Origin: Lentzea aerocolonigenes
Lineage (GTDB): Bacteria > Actinomycetota > Actinomycetes > Mycobacteriales > Pseudonocardiaceae
Length of the DNA stretch: 64,000 nucleotides
Direction of reading: 5' to 3'
Assembly: GCF_000974445.1 (NCBI RefSeq)
Contig: NZ_BBOJ01000001.1
Coordinates: 434,001-498,000 of the forward strand
Every line of letters begins with the position of its first letter. Within the stretch, counting starts at the first letter, position 1. The position numbers were made by a program, and so were the translations under genes. Of the stretch, positions 31,018 through 38,757 are shown in pieces. The notes under the pieces were generated by a model that was not told the origin of the DNA, made no database searches, and saw nothing but the letters and a program-made list of their open reading frames with translations.

Positions 31018-31588
31018 CGATCAGCACCTCCAGCGTGCGAGGGCCGTGGACGCCCTCCACCCGGTTGAGCTCGATGTCGCTCGTCGCCGACGGGCCGCTG
31101 ATGAACGTCAGCGGCCGCGTGGGTTCCATTCGTGCCAACGCTTCCGGCACCGACCCCGCGATCTGGTCCGCCCGCACCACGCACAGGTGGTAGTCGGGCA
31201 GCAGCGTCAGCGCGCGACGGCCCTGTGCCTCACCGCCGTCGAGGACGATCGTGCCGGTGTCCGCGATCGCGACCGCGCACCCGGTCAGCACGCCGTCCGC
31301 CCCGTCCAGCTCCTCGATCGACAACGGCTCGCGCAACCACGTGACGCCGTCGACGAGCCACTCCTCCGGCACGCCGGTCGGGGCCACGATCCGCTTGCCC
31401 ACCAACCGTTCCAGCGCTTCCGGCACGTTCGACACGACGTGCACGACCGCGCGGTAGTCGGCGACCCGTTCGGCGAACAGCTCGACACCACCGGGTCCCT
31501 CGGTGAGGTACCCGCGGACGACGGGCGGAGCGGCGGGGACCCGCGCGTCGCGGATGCGCTGGAGGATCTCTTCTCGTGCGCTAGCCAC
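31010..31588 (-). CDS. lutC: LutC/YkgG-type lactate utilisation protein
   Basis: 192 residues, LUD domain. Recognisable parts: REEILQRIRDAR at the start, the GVLTGCAVAIADTGTIVLDGGEAQGRRALTLLPDYHLCVV core and FISGPSATSDIELNRVEGVHGPRTLEV at the end. LutC is a subunit of the LutABC complex that oxidises L-lactate to pyruvate. GTG 31588 overlaps lutB by 8 bp and has GGAGGAAG upstream. Third gene of the lutABC operon. Confidence 0.9.
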   Translation of the reverse strand: MASAREEILQRIRDARVPAAPPVVRGYLTEGPGGVELFAERVADYRAVVHVVSNVPEALERLVGKRIVAPTGVPEEWLVDGVTWLREPLSIEELDGADGVLTGCAVAIADTGTIVLDGGEAQGRRALTLLPDYHLCVVRADQIAGSVPEALARMEPTRPLTFISGPSATSDIELNRVEGVHGPRTLEVLIVT

Positions 31589-32999
31589 GGTTCTTCCTCC
31601 ACCACGTGCGGAACGACTCTTGCGGGGGCGCGGGCACGTCCCGTGAGGACGTCCACTTCGAACCGGGCCACGGCAGGGACGTGATCCGCCCGTCCCTCGC
31701 CAGGAAACGGGCCAGGGAACCGGCTTTCTGCGCCTTCTCGTACCGCGAGGCCGACGCGAACATCCACGCGGCGGCGGCCATCGCGACCGACTCCGCCGTG
31801 CGCCCCTTGGCTTCCACGGCCTCGGCGCGCAGGTGCGTGAGGACCGACGGGATGTCGATGCGCACCGGGCAGACCTCGAAGCACGCGCCGCACAGCGAAG
31901 AGGCGTAAGGAAGTGAGGCCGCCTGCGGGTCGTGCATGTCGCCGACCAGCTGCGGCGTCAGGATCGCGCCGATCGGGCCGGGGTAGACCGAGCCGTACGA
32001 CTGGCCGCCGGTGCGTTCGTAGACCGGGCAGACGTTGAGACACGCGGAACACCGGATGCACCGCAACGCCTGGCGTCCGACCGAGTCCTTCAGCGTCGCC
32101 GTCCGGCCGTTGTCGATCAGCACCAGGTGGAACTTCTGCGGCCCGTCGCCGGGCGTCACGCCGGTCCACACCGACGTGTACGGGTTCATCCGTTCCGCGG
32201 TGGACGAGCGGGGCAGCAGCTGGAGGAAGACCTCCAGGTCCTGCCACGTCGGCACGAGCTTCTCGATGCCCATCACGGTGATCAGGGTTTCCGGCAGCGT
32301 CAGGCACATCCGGCCGTTGCCCTCGGACTCCAGCACGACGATCGACCCGGTGTCGGCGACGGCGAAGTTCGCGCCGGACACCGCGACCTTGGTCGTGAGG
32401 AACTTCTCCCGCAGGTACACCCGTGCGGCCTCGGCGAGGTCCGCCGGCTCGTCCGACACCTCGACCCCCATGCGGCGCTGGAAGATCTCGCGGATCTCCG
32501 AGCGGTTGCGGTGGATCGCGGGCACCAGGATGTGCGACGGCCGGTCGTCGCCGAGCTGCACGATCAGCTCGGCGAGGTCGGTCTCGATCGCGTGCACGCC
32601 ACCGGCCTCCAGGGCCTCGTTCAGCGCGATCTCGGCCGTGGCCATGGACTTGACCTTCACGACCTCGGTGGCGTTCTCGGCACGGCAGAGGTCGAGCACG
32701 ATCCGGTTCGCCTCGGCGGCGTCCCGTGCCCAGTGGACGACGCCGCCGCGAGCCGTCACCGACTCCTCCAGCTGCACGAGCAGGGTGTCGAGGCGCGCCA
32801 GGACGTCGTCCTTGATCTGCTCGCCGGCGACCCTGAGCTGTTCCCAGTCGGTCATCTCGGCGACCGCGGCCGCCCGGCGACCGCGGATGGTCCCGGTGGC
32901 CTTGCGCAGGTTCTGCCGCAGCTGGGTGTCCGCCAACGCCTTGTGCGCGGCCTTCGGGAACGTCGGGCTGCCCAGCCACGTCACGGGGTTGCGCGCCAC
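31581..32999 (-). CDS. lutB: LutB-type iron-sulfur lactate utilisation protein
   Basis: 472 residues. N-terminal LUD-like domain, then two ferredoxin-type [4Fe-4S] motifs, CIRCSACLNVCPVYERTGG and CGACFEVCPVRIDIP, then a helical C-terminus. It carries electrons in the LutABC L-lactate dehydrogenase complex. GTG 32999 lies inside lutA (19-bp overlap) with GGAGGAGG upstream, so the three genes are coupled. Confidence 0.92.
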   Translation of the reverse strand: MARNPVTWLGSPTFPKAAHKALADTQLRQNLRKATGTIRGRRAAAVAEMTDWEQLRVAGEQIKDDVLARLDTLLVQLEESVTARGGVVHWARDAAEANRIVLDLCRAENATEVVKVKSMATAEIALNEALEAGGVHAIETDLAELIVQLGDDRPSHILVPAIHRNRSEIREIFQRRMGVEVSDEPADLAEAARVYLREKFLTTKVAVSGANFAVADTGSIVVLESEGNGRMCLTLPETLITVMGIEKLVPTWQDLEVFLQLLPRSSTAERMNPYTSVWTGVTPGDGPQKFHLVLIDNGRTATLKDSVGRQALRCIRCSACLNVCPVYERTGGQSYGSVYPGPIGAILTPQLVGDMHDPQAASLPYASSLCGACFEVCPVRIDIPSVLTHLRAEAVEAKGRTAESVAMAAAAWMFASASRYEKAQKAGSLARFLARDGRITSLPWPGSKWTSSRDVPAPPQESFRTWWRKNRG

Positions 33000-33700
33000 G
33001 GGTCCTCCTCCGTCGAAGCCAGGATCTCCGCCAGGTGCACCGGCCGCACACCCGCGCGCAGCCGTGAGAGGCCGCCGCCGATGTGCATGAGACAGGAGTT
33101 GTCACCGGCCGAAAGGACCTCGGCACCGGTGTCGAGCACGCACCGCATCTTGTCCGCGAGCATCGCCGTGGACGTCTCGGCGTTCTTCACCGCGAACGTG
33201 CCGCCGAAGCCGCAGCACTGCGTCGCGTCCGGCAGTTCCACCAGATCGAGGGCCTTGACCGCCCTCAGGAGCGCCAACGGCTTGTCGCCCACCCCGAGCA
33301 TGCGCAGCGAGTGGCACGTGGGGTGGTAGGTGACCCGGTGGGGGAACCACGCGCCCACGTCCGTCACGCCGAGCACGTCGACGAGGAACTCCGCGAGCTC
33401 GAACGTCCGCGGCGGGGCCTCACCCAGAGTGGGGTGGATCTCCCGCACCATGCCCGCGCATGACCCGGATGGCGCAACCACGAAGTCGTAGCCGCCGAAG
33501 ACGTCGGTGTACTTGCGGGCGAGAGGCTTCGAGAGCTCCCGATAGCCGGTGTTGAAGTGCATCTGCCCGCAGCACGTCTGATCGAGGGGGAAGTCCACCG
33601 AACAGCCGAGGCGTTCCAGCAGACGCACCACGGCACGTGCGGTCGACGGGAAGAACGTGTCGGTCAGGCAGGTCGCGAACAGGGCCACTTTCACGGGCAC
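32981..33700 (-). CDS. lutA: LutA-type CCG-domain lactate utilisation protein
   Basis: 239 residues with two Cys-rich CCG domains: TCCGQMHFNTGYRE and QCCGFGGTFAVKN, each followed by a further Cys-containing segment (SGSCAGMV, DNSCLMHIGGG). These bind an unusual Fe-S cluster as in heterodisulfide reductase HdrB. First gene of lutABC, GTG start with GGGAGAGG just upstream. No GntR-type LutR regulator is adjacent; the divergent neighbour is a histidine kinase. Confidence 0.92.
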   Translation of the reverse strand: MPVKVALFATCLTDTFFPSTARAVVRLLERLGCSVDFPLDQTCCGQMHFNTGYRELSKPLARKYTDVFGGYDFVVAPSGSCAGMVREIHPTLGEAPPRTFELAEFLVDVLGVTDVGAWFPHRVTYHPTCHSLRMLGVGDKPLALLRAVKALDLVELPDATQCCGFGGTFAVKNAETSTAMLADKMRCVLDTGAEVLSAGDNSCLMHIGGGLSRLRAGVRPVHLAEILASTEEDPWRATP

Positions 33701-33799
33701 ACCCTCTCCCCAAATTCATCGGATGTCTACCCGGAACGGTGGACCGTACGGGGGTACGCCGGGCGCGCCTCTTGCTATCGGGGTCCACCACAGCAGAGC

Positions 33800-35062
33800 A
33801 TGTGCCCTGTGGGCGACCTGTTGACCGAGCGCGCCGTGCTCGGTGTCATCGCGACCCTGGCCGTTCTGGGCCTCTTCGTGATGCTGTGCCGCGCTCGACG
33901 AGTCAGCACCTCCGTGGAGGATGCTGTGATGGACATGCTCGACCGCATGTCCAGGGCGTCGAGCGACCTCCGCGCGGGCTTGACGGAGGAAGCTGCGAAC
34001 AAGGCCACGCCCCACCTGCGCGAGATGCTGCGGTGCGTCGCGGTCGCCATCACCGACGAGGAAGGCACCGTCCTGTCGTGGGACGGCGGCGCGAACGACC
34101 ACTACGAGTACCTCCGCGACACGGTCGCCCGTGCCATCAACAACTGCCACAAGGAACACGTCGACCACCGCAAGCTCGGCTGCGAGCTCCAGGGCCCGTG
34201 TTCCCTGCACAGCGTTGTTGTCGTGCCGCTGGTTGTCGAGGGCGATGTCGCCGGAACGCTGATCGTGGTGTCCGGGGTCGCCTCGAAGCGGCAGATCCGG
34301 ATGGCCGAGGAGACGGCCAGGTTCGTCTCGACCCAGCTGGAGCTCGAGGTCGTCCAGAAGCAGCGGCAGGCGCTGGCGCAGGCCGAGGTGAAGGCGCTGC
34401 GGGCGCAGATCTCGCCGCACTTCGTCTACAACGCGCTGAACACGATCTCGTCGTTGATCCGCACCGACCCGGCGCACGCCCGTGAGCTGCTGCAGGAGTT
34501 CGCCGAGTTCACCCGCTACTCGTTCCGCACCGACGGCTTGTTCACGACCCTCGCCGATGAGTTGACCAACATCCACAGGTACCTGACCATCGAACAGGCC
34601 CGCTACGGCTCGCGGCTCAACGTCCGCCTGCGGATCGCGCCCGAGGTGTTGCAGGTCGTGCTGCCGTTCCTCGTCCTCCAGCCGCTGGTCGAGAACGCGG
34701 TCCGCCACGGTCTGGCGAAGAAGCCCGGCGGCGGCATGCTCACGATCACCGCAGAGGACAACGGCAACGAGGCCCTGATCAGCGTCGAGGACGACGGCGT
34801 GGGCATGGACCCCGACCGCCTCGACGACATCAAGGACGCCCACCAGACCGGCGCGCACGTCGGCATCGGCAACATCAACGACCGCATGCGCACGGTGTTC
34901 GGCGCCGAGTACGCCCTCGTCGTCGAGACCGCGCCCAACGCGGGTACCAAGGTCATCCTGAAGGTGCCGAAGTTCGCGCGGAACGTGCTGCCGAACCTCA
35001 ACCTGGGCACCCAGCTGACCGACGAGCCGATGACGAACGAACAGCCGGTCATCCGCGCCTGA
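33800..35062 (+). CDS. GAF-domain LytS-type sensor histidine kinase
   Basis: 420 residues. One N-terminal membrane helix (AVLGVIATLAVLGLFVMLC), a GAF-like sensor domain (about 70-185), then the His_kinase domain with QISPHFVYNALNTISSL (phospho-His about residue 207) and an HATPase with NAVRHGLAKKPGGG and DDGVGMD. The GAF part contains Cys116, Cys128 and Cys134 among several His, a possible metal or redox site. GTG 33809 is an alternative start. It is divergent from lutABC. Its likely partner is the LytTR regulator at 37465, followed by monocarboxylate symporters, as in LytS/BtsS systems that sense pyruvate or related acids. Confidence 0.88.
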   Translation: MCPVGDLLTERAVLGVIATLAVLGLFVMLCRARRVSTSVEDAVMDMLDRMSRASSDLRAGLTEEAANKATPHLREMLRCVAVAITDEEGTVLSWDGGANDHYEYLRDTVARAINNCHKEHVDHRKLGCELQGPCSLHSVVVVPLVVEGDVAGTLIVVSGVASKRQIRMAEETARFVSTQLELEVVQKQRQALAQAEVKALRAQISPHFVYNALNTISSLIRTDPAHARELLQEFAEFTRYSFRTDGLFTTLADELTNIHRYLTIEQARYGSRLNVRLRIAPEVLQVVLPFLVLQPLVENAVRHGLAKKPGGGMLTITAEDNGNEALISVEDDGVGMDPDRLDDIKDAHQTGAHVGIGNINDRMRTVFGAEYALVVETAPNAGTKVILKVPKFARNVLPNLNLGTQLTDEPMTNEQPVIRA

Positions 35063-35198
35063 CCAGGCCTGCCAGCGGTGATGACACTGCGTGTGGAAAG
35101 CGGTCTCGCGCTCGCCCCGTTCGGCCGCCTGTGTCCCCGGGACCTGTCTGCGATCATCCTTTCGGGCTAACTTGATCAACACGAAGGACGGGGTCGCG

Positions 35199-36038
35199 AT
35201 GGGTGCCGTTGAGGCTCAGGTGCGCGAGTACTACGACACGGCAGGACCGGCGTACGCGCAGCTCATGGGGTCGTTCTGGCACCACGGTGACCTGGAGGCC
35301 GAGACCGCGGGACTGTCCCCCGTCGAGGCGGCGCAGGCACTGGCGCGCAAGCAGGTCGAGGCCGCGGGCCTCCAGGCCGGCGGGACCGCGATCGACTTCG
35401 GCAGCGGGGTCGGCGGCACGACCGTCTACATGGCGCAGATCAGCGGTGCGAACCTGGTCGGGCTGTCGAACAACGAGTGGCTTTCCGCTCAGGCCCGGCA
35501 GCACGCCGCCGAGCAGGGCACGTCCGGGCAGGTGTCGTTCCTGACCGTCGGCGACGAGGACTACAAGACGCTCGGGGCGTGGCCGGCGGACTCGCTGGAC
35601 ATGGTCAGCTTCTTCGAGTCGGTGTGCCACCTGCCGGACAAGGCGAGCTTCTTCCGCGCGGCACACCGGATCCTCAAGCCGGGCGCGTGCCTGGTGGGCG
35701 TCGACTGGGTGAAGCGGCCGTGGGGCGAGCACCAGACCGACGAGCAGATCGCGCAGTGGATCCGCCCGGTCGAGGAGGTCATCTCGATCCCGTGGCTCGG
35801 CAGCGTCGACGACTACCGCGGGATGTGCGAGGCCGCGGGCTTCACCGTCGAGATCGCCGAGGACCTCTACCCCGGTGTCGAGTGCTGGGGCAGCACGCCG
35901 CCCGACGACGGTCAGGGCTGGGGCGCCTACGAGGGCGAGCTCAGCACCGTGATCCACGACGGGAAGCGCGTGCTCGACGCGGCCCGTGCCGCCGGAGTGT
36001 TCTCGGTCGGCCGGTGGGTCGCCCGCAAACCGGTGTGA
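35199..36038 (+). CDS. SAM-dependent small-molecule methyltransferase
   Basis: 279 residues from ATG 35199. The SAM motif is TAIDFGSGVGGTTVYMAQ; LVGLSNNEWLSAQARQHA is the acidic-loop region; SVCHLPDKASFFRAAHRILKPGACLVGVDW is the usual post-motif II/III stretch. The N-terminal YYDTAGPAYAQLMGSFWHHG resembles small-molecule methyltransferases of the sarcosine/ubiE-like group, including natural-product O- and C-methyltransferases. The substrate is unknown. It lies between the kinase and the S49 protease with no coupling to either. Confidence 0.82.
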   Translation: MGAVEAQVREYYDTAGPAYAQLMGSFWHHGDLEAETAGLSPVEAAQALARKQVEAAGLQAGGTAIDFGSGVGGTTVYMAQISGANLVGLSNNEWLSAQARQHAAEQGTSGQVSFLTVGDEDYKTLGAWPADSLDMVSFFESVCHLPDKASFFRAAHRILKPGACLVGVDWVKRPWGEHQTDEQIAQWIRPVEEVISIPWLGSVDDYRGMCEAAGFTVEIAEDLYPGVECWGSTPPDDGQGWGAYEGELSTVIHDGKRVLDAARAAGVFSVGRWVARKPV

Positions 36039-36166
36039 CGTACGCGTTGCCACGCCTGCGGTGAAGCCCTCAACTCCGGCCCCGAACGTGCCGATTGTGG
36101 TGTTGACCAATGAACAGCCGGCGCTCCCTCAGGTCGAGGCCGGCCGCGAGTTAAGGGCATCATCCA

Positions 36167-36247
36167 TTGCACGAACAACAGGCACCCGAGCGCGTCCGCG
36201 TCTGCATCAAGTGCACCGCGAAGGGGTTCAACAGCTGCAAGTGCTGA
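36167..36247 (+). CDS. Possible 26-residue Cys-rich peptide
   Basis: From TTG 36167 the frame encodes a basic peptide ending VCIKCTAKGFNSCKC, with four Cys spaced C-x2-C and C-x-C. AAGGG lies nine nt before the TTG, and an in-frame TAA at 36152 rules out a longer protein. The Cys pattern could bind zinc or copper or form disulfides. Without homologues it may be chance. It converges on the 55-residue membrane peptide gene 13 bp away. Confidence 0.35.
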   Translation: MHEQQAPERVRVCIKCTAKGFNSCKC

Positions 36248-36260
36248 GCAACGCCGCAGT

Positions 36261-36428
36261 TCAGCGTGCTGCGACGGCCAAGGTCGTGATCAGCACGACG
36301 GCGCACACGCTCCAGCTCACCCACATCCAGTAGATGTGCATGGGCGTCGGTCCGGCGGCGTTCTGCCTGCCCCGGTCGTCCCACCACTCGACATAGCGCT
36401 CGAGCCAGCGGATCGGGTTGAACGTCAC
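36261..36428 (-). CDS. 55-residue putative membrane protein
   Basis: From GTG 36428 the minus strand encodes VTFNPIRWLERYVEWWDDRG, a polar link, then MHIYWMWVSWSVCAVVLITTLAVAAR, one convincing transmembrane helix. The N-terminal amphipathic, Trp-rich helix followed by a membrane helix is a coherent small-protein design and the frame has normal high-GC codon use. The ribosome binding site is not strong. Function unknown. Confidence 0.55.
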   Translation of the reverse strand: MTFNPIRWLERYVEWWDDRGRQNAAGPTPMHIYWMWVSWSVCAVVLITTLAVAAR

Positions 36429-36489
36429 CCACCGACCCTAACCCGGCACCACGTGTTTTCCGTCACGCGGGGGCCCTGCGTCGCCCTGG

Positions 36490-36516
36490 GGGTTACGCGG
36501 GGCTCCCGCGTAACCC
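36490..36516. promoter_or_regulatory. 12-bp perfect inverted repeat before the S49 protease gene
   Basis: GGGTTACGCGGG (36490-36501) and CCCGCGTAACCC (36505-36516) are perfect inverse copies around GCT. The repeat lies 25 bp before the protease start, where an operator or a 5'UTR hairpin would act. A partial further copy (TCACGCGGGGG) is at about 36462. The gene has no ribosome binding site next to its ATG. Confidence 0.5.
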
Positions 36517-36540
36517 TGAAACGCACGTACTGTCGAGTAC

Positions 36541-37401
36541 ATGAGCGTCACGGACAAGATCGCGGCCCGTCTGCCGAGGGTCATGGACCGGGGTGAACGG
36601 CCGCCCGTCGTCGCGGCGGTGCGGTTGCACGGGGTCATCACCCCGCAGTCCTCGCCGGTCGCGCGCAACACGATCAGCCTCCAGAACGTCGAGTCGGCCA
36701 TCAACCGCGCCTTCGACAACGAGCGCCTGATCGCCGTGGCACTGCTCATCAACTCGCCGGGTGGTGCGCCGACCCAGTCAGCCCTGATCGCCGAGCGCAT
36801 CAGGGAGCTCGCGAACAAGAAGCACGTGCCGGTGCTCGCGTTCTGCGAGGACGTGGCGGCGTCCGGTGGCTACTGGCTGGCGTGCGCGGGTGACGAGATC
36901 TACGCGCACGGCACCTCTCTCGTGGGCTCCATCGGCGTGGTCAGCGCGGGCTTCGGCCTCGACGGCCTGCTGGAGAAGGCGGGCGTCGAGCGCCGCGTCT
37001 ACACGGCGGGGGAGAACAAGGTGCGGCTCGACCCGTTCCAGGCCGAGAAGCCGGAGGACGTCGAGTGGCTCAAGGGTCTGCACGCCGATCTGCACGAGCA
37101 GTTCAAGGCGTGGGTCACCGAACGGCGCGGCGCCAAGCTCAAGACCGAAGAGGACCTCTTCAGCGGTGAGGTCTGGACCGGCGCGAAGGCCCAGCAGCTC
37201 GGTCTGGTCGACGGCATCGGCACCATCCGCACTGTCCTCGCGAAGCGCTTTCCCGACGCCGAGCTGACCATCGCGGAGCCGCGCAAGCCGTTGCTGGCCA
37301 AGCTCGGCCTGACCGGCGCGTCCACCCGATCGGGCGATCTCGTGACGCAGGTGCTCGCGAGCATCGAGGAACGTGCTCGCTGGTCCCGATTCGGGCTGTG
37401 A
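36541..37401 (+). CDS. S49-family (SppA/SohB-like) serine protease
   Basis: 286 residues. The catalytic Ser108 is in EDVAASGGYWLACAGDEIYA and the Lys160 in TAGENKVRLDPFQ; the 52-residue spacing is that of SppA signal-peptide peptidases. INSPGGAPTQSALIAERI and GTSLVGSIGVVSAGFG are further family motifs. No obvious membrane helix at the N-terminus, so it may be a soluble or peripheral oligomer that digests leftover signal peptides. ATG 36541 lacks a Shine-Dalgarno sequence. Confidence 0.9.
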   Translation: MSVTDKIAARLPRVMDRGERPPVVAAVRLHGVITPQSSPVARNTISLQNVESAINRAFDNERLIAVALLINSPGGAPTQSALIAERIRELANKKHVPVLAFCEDVAASGGYWLACAGDEIYAHGTSLVGSIGVVSAGFGLDGLLEKAGVERRVYTAGENKVRLDPFQAEKPEDVEWLKGLHADLHEQFKAWVTERRGAKLKTEEDLFSGEVWTGAKAQQLGLVDGIGTIRTVLAKRFPDAELTIAEPRKPLLAKLGLTGASTRSGDLVTQVLASIEERARWSRFGL

Positions 37402-37464
37402 GCATCAGTTCGGTTTCACCGGGCGTGTCGAGTCAACCCTTGACGTAGACATGACCGCACATTG

Positions 37465-38331
37465 ATGGGCAAGATGCCCGACACAGTGAGTATCCAAGAC
37501 AACGCCGGTCTCCTCGTCCTCGCAGTCGATGACGAGGCTCGCGGCCTGAGCGAGATCAAGTACCTGCTCGAGAGCAGTCCTCTCATCCGGCGCGTCCTCA
37601 CGGCCTTCGACGCCGCCGAGGCTCTGCGCATCCTGAGGGGTGACTACGAGCAGGAGGTCATGGCGAGGACCAAGTCCGGCCTGCCGCCGGTCGACGCGGT
37701 GTTCGCCGACATCAACATGCCCGGACTCTCCGGCATGGATCTCGCACGGGTGCTCAGCGCGTTCCGGTACCCGCCCGCTCTCGTCTTCGTGACGGGCGTG
37801 GAGGAACGCGACGCGCTCGTCACGGCGTTCGACGTCGGCGCGCTCGACTTCATCAACAAGCCGATCAACGAGGAACGCGTCCTCAAGGCGATCTCCCGGG
37901 TCGCCGACCGCGTCGGTCGCACGGCGGCGCCCGCGCCCACCGCGCCCAGCGCCTCGGCGCAGGCGGCCGAACCGAGCGACGACGAGGTCATCCCGGTCGA
38001 GCTCGGCGGCACCATCAAGCTCGTGCCGCGCGCGTCCGTGCGGTACGTCGAGGCGCAGGGCGACTACGCCCGTCTGCACACGCAGGACGGCAGCCACCTG
38101 GTGCGCATCCCGCTCGCCCAGCTGGAAGAACGCTGGGCCAACGCCGGTTTCGTGCGCATCCACCGGTCGTACCTCGTGGCGCTGCCTCTCGTGAGCGAGC
38201 TGCGGATGACGGCGAACGGCTACGCGGTCGTGATCGGCACCGGTGACGGCGCCAAGGAGCTCCCGGTCAGCCGCCGGCACACCAAGGAGCTCAAGGAACG
38301 GATCGTCCGACCGCCGAAGAGCGGCTGGTGA
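37465..38331 (+). CDS. LytTR-family response regulator
   Basis: 288 residues from ATG 37465 (ATG 37474 also possible). Receiver domain with VLAVDDE, the phosphorylated Asp in VFADINMPGLSG and FINKP; an Ala/Pro-rich linker (PAPTAPSASAQAAEP); and a LytTR DNA-binding domain (VRYVEAQGDYARLHTQDG, FVRIHRSYLVALP, ELPVSRRHTKELKE). It probably pairs with the LytS-type kinase at 33800 and controls the symporter genes that follow. Its stop overlaps the next gene start (GTGA). Confidence 0.9.
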   Translation: MGKMPDTVSIQDNAGLLVLAVDDEARGLSEIKYLLESSPLIRRVLTAFDAAEALRILRGDYEQEVMARTKSGLPPVDAVFADINMPGLSGMDLARVLSAFRYPPALVFVTGVEERDALVTAFDVGALDFINKPINEERVLKAISRVADRVGRTAAPAPTAPSASAQAAEPSDDEVIPVELGGTIKLVPRASVRYVEAQGDYARLHTQDGSHLVRIPLAQLEERWANAGFVRIHRSYLVALPLVSELRMTANGYAVVIGTGDGAKELPVSRRHTKELKERIVRPPKSGW

Positions 38332-38756
38332 GCAGGCACGACGCGGGAAAGCCCGAACAGGCCGCCCGCGAGGCCTGGCTCGGTGAGCAGGCCCGCAAGC
38401 CCCGCAGGCGCAGGGTCGTGCTGGCGGACTCGACGAAGGCGCGCGGCAAGGCGCTCCGGACGATCATCGAACTGGAGGAGCAGACCAGCGTCGGCGAGAA
38501 GCTGGTCCGCGACCTCATCAGGCAGCAGCTCAAGTCGGCGTTCGGGCTCGCGTTCGCGGTCCTGATCGGGATGTGCCTGCTGCCGATCACCTTCTACCTG
38601 GTCCCGCAGATCAGCGACCTGAAGATCCTCGGCATCCCCATCCCGTGGCTCGTGCTCGGCCTGGCGCCCTTCCCGATCCTCTACGGGGTCGGGTGGGTCT
38701 TCCGCCGGCAGGCCGAACGGCACGAGCGGGACTTCGTGAACATGGTCGACCGTTGA
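38328..38756 (+). CDS. Two-helix membrane protein linked to an SSS symporter
   Basis: 142 residues from GTG 38328, overlapping the regulator stop. The N-terminal 70 residues are basic and cytoplasmic (RKPRRRRVVL, TIIELEEQTSVGEKLVRDLIRQQLKSA). Two membrane helices (FGLAFAVLIGMCLLPITFYLV and IPWLVLGLAPFPILYGVGW) end in RRQAERHERDFVNMVDR. Topology and position directly before an SSS symporter are those of the DUF485-type accessory proteins that accompany ActP, although it is longer than the usual 100 residues. Confidence 0.75.
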   Translation: MSRHDAGKPEQAAREAWLGEQARKPRRRRVVLADSTKARGKALRTIIELEEQTSVGEKLVRDLIRQQLKSAFGLAFAVLIGMCLLPITFYLVPQISDLKILGIPIPWLVLGLAPFPILYGVGWVFRRQAERHERDFVNMVDR

Positions 38757-38757
38757 C

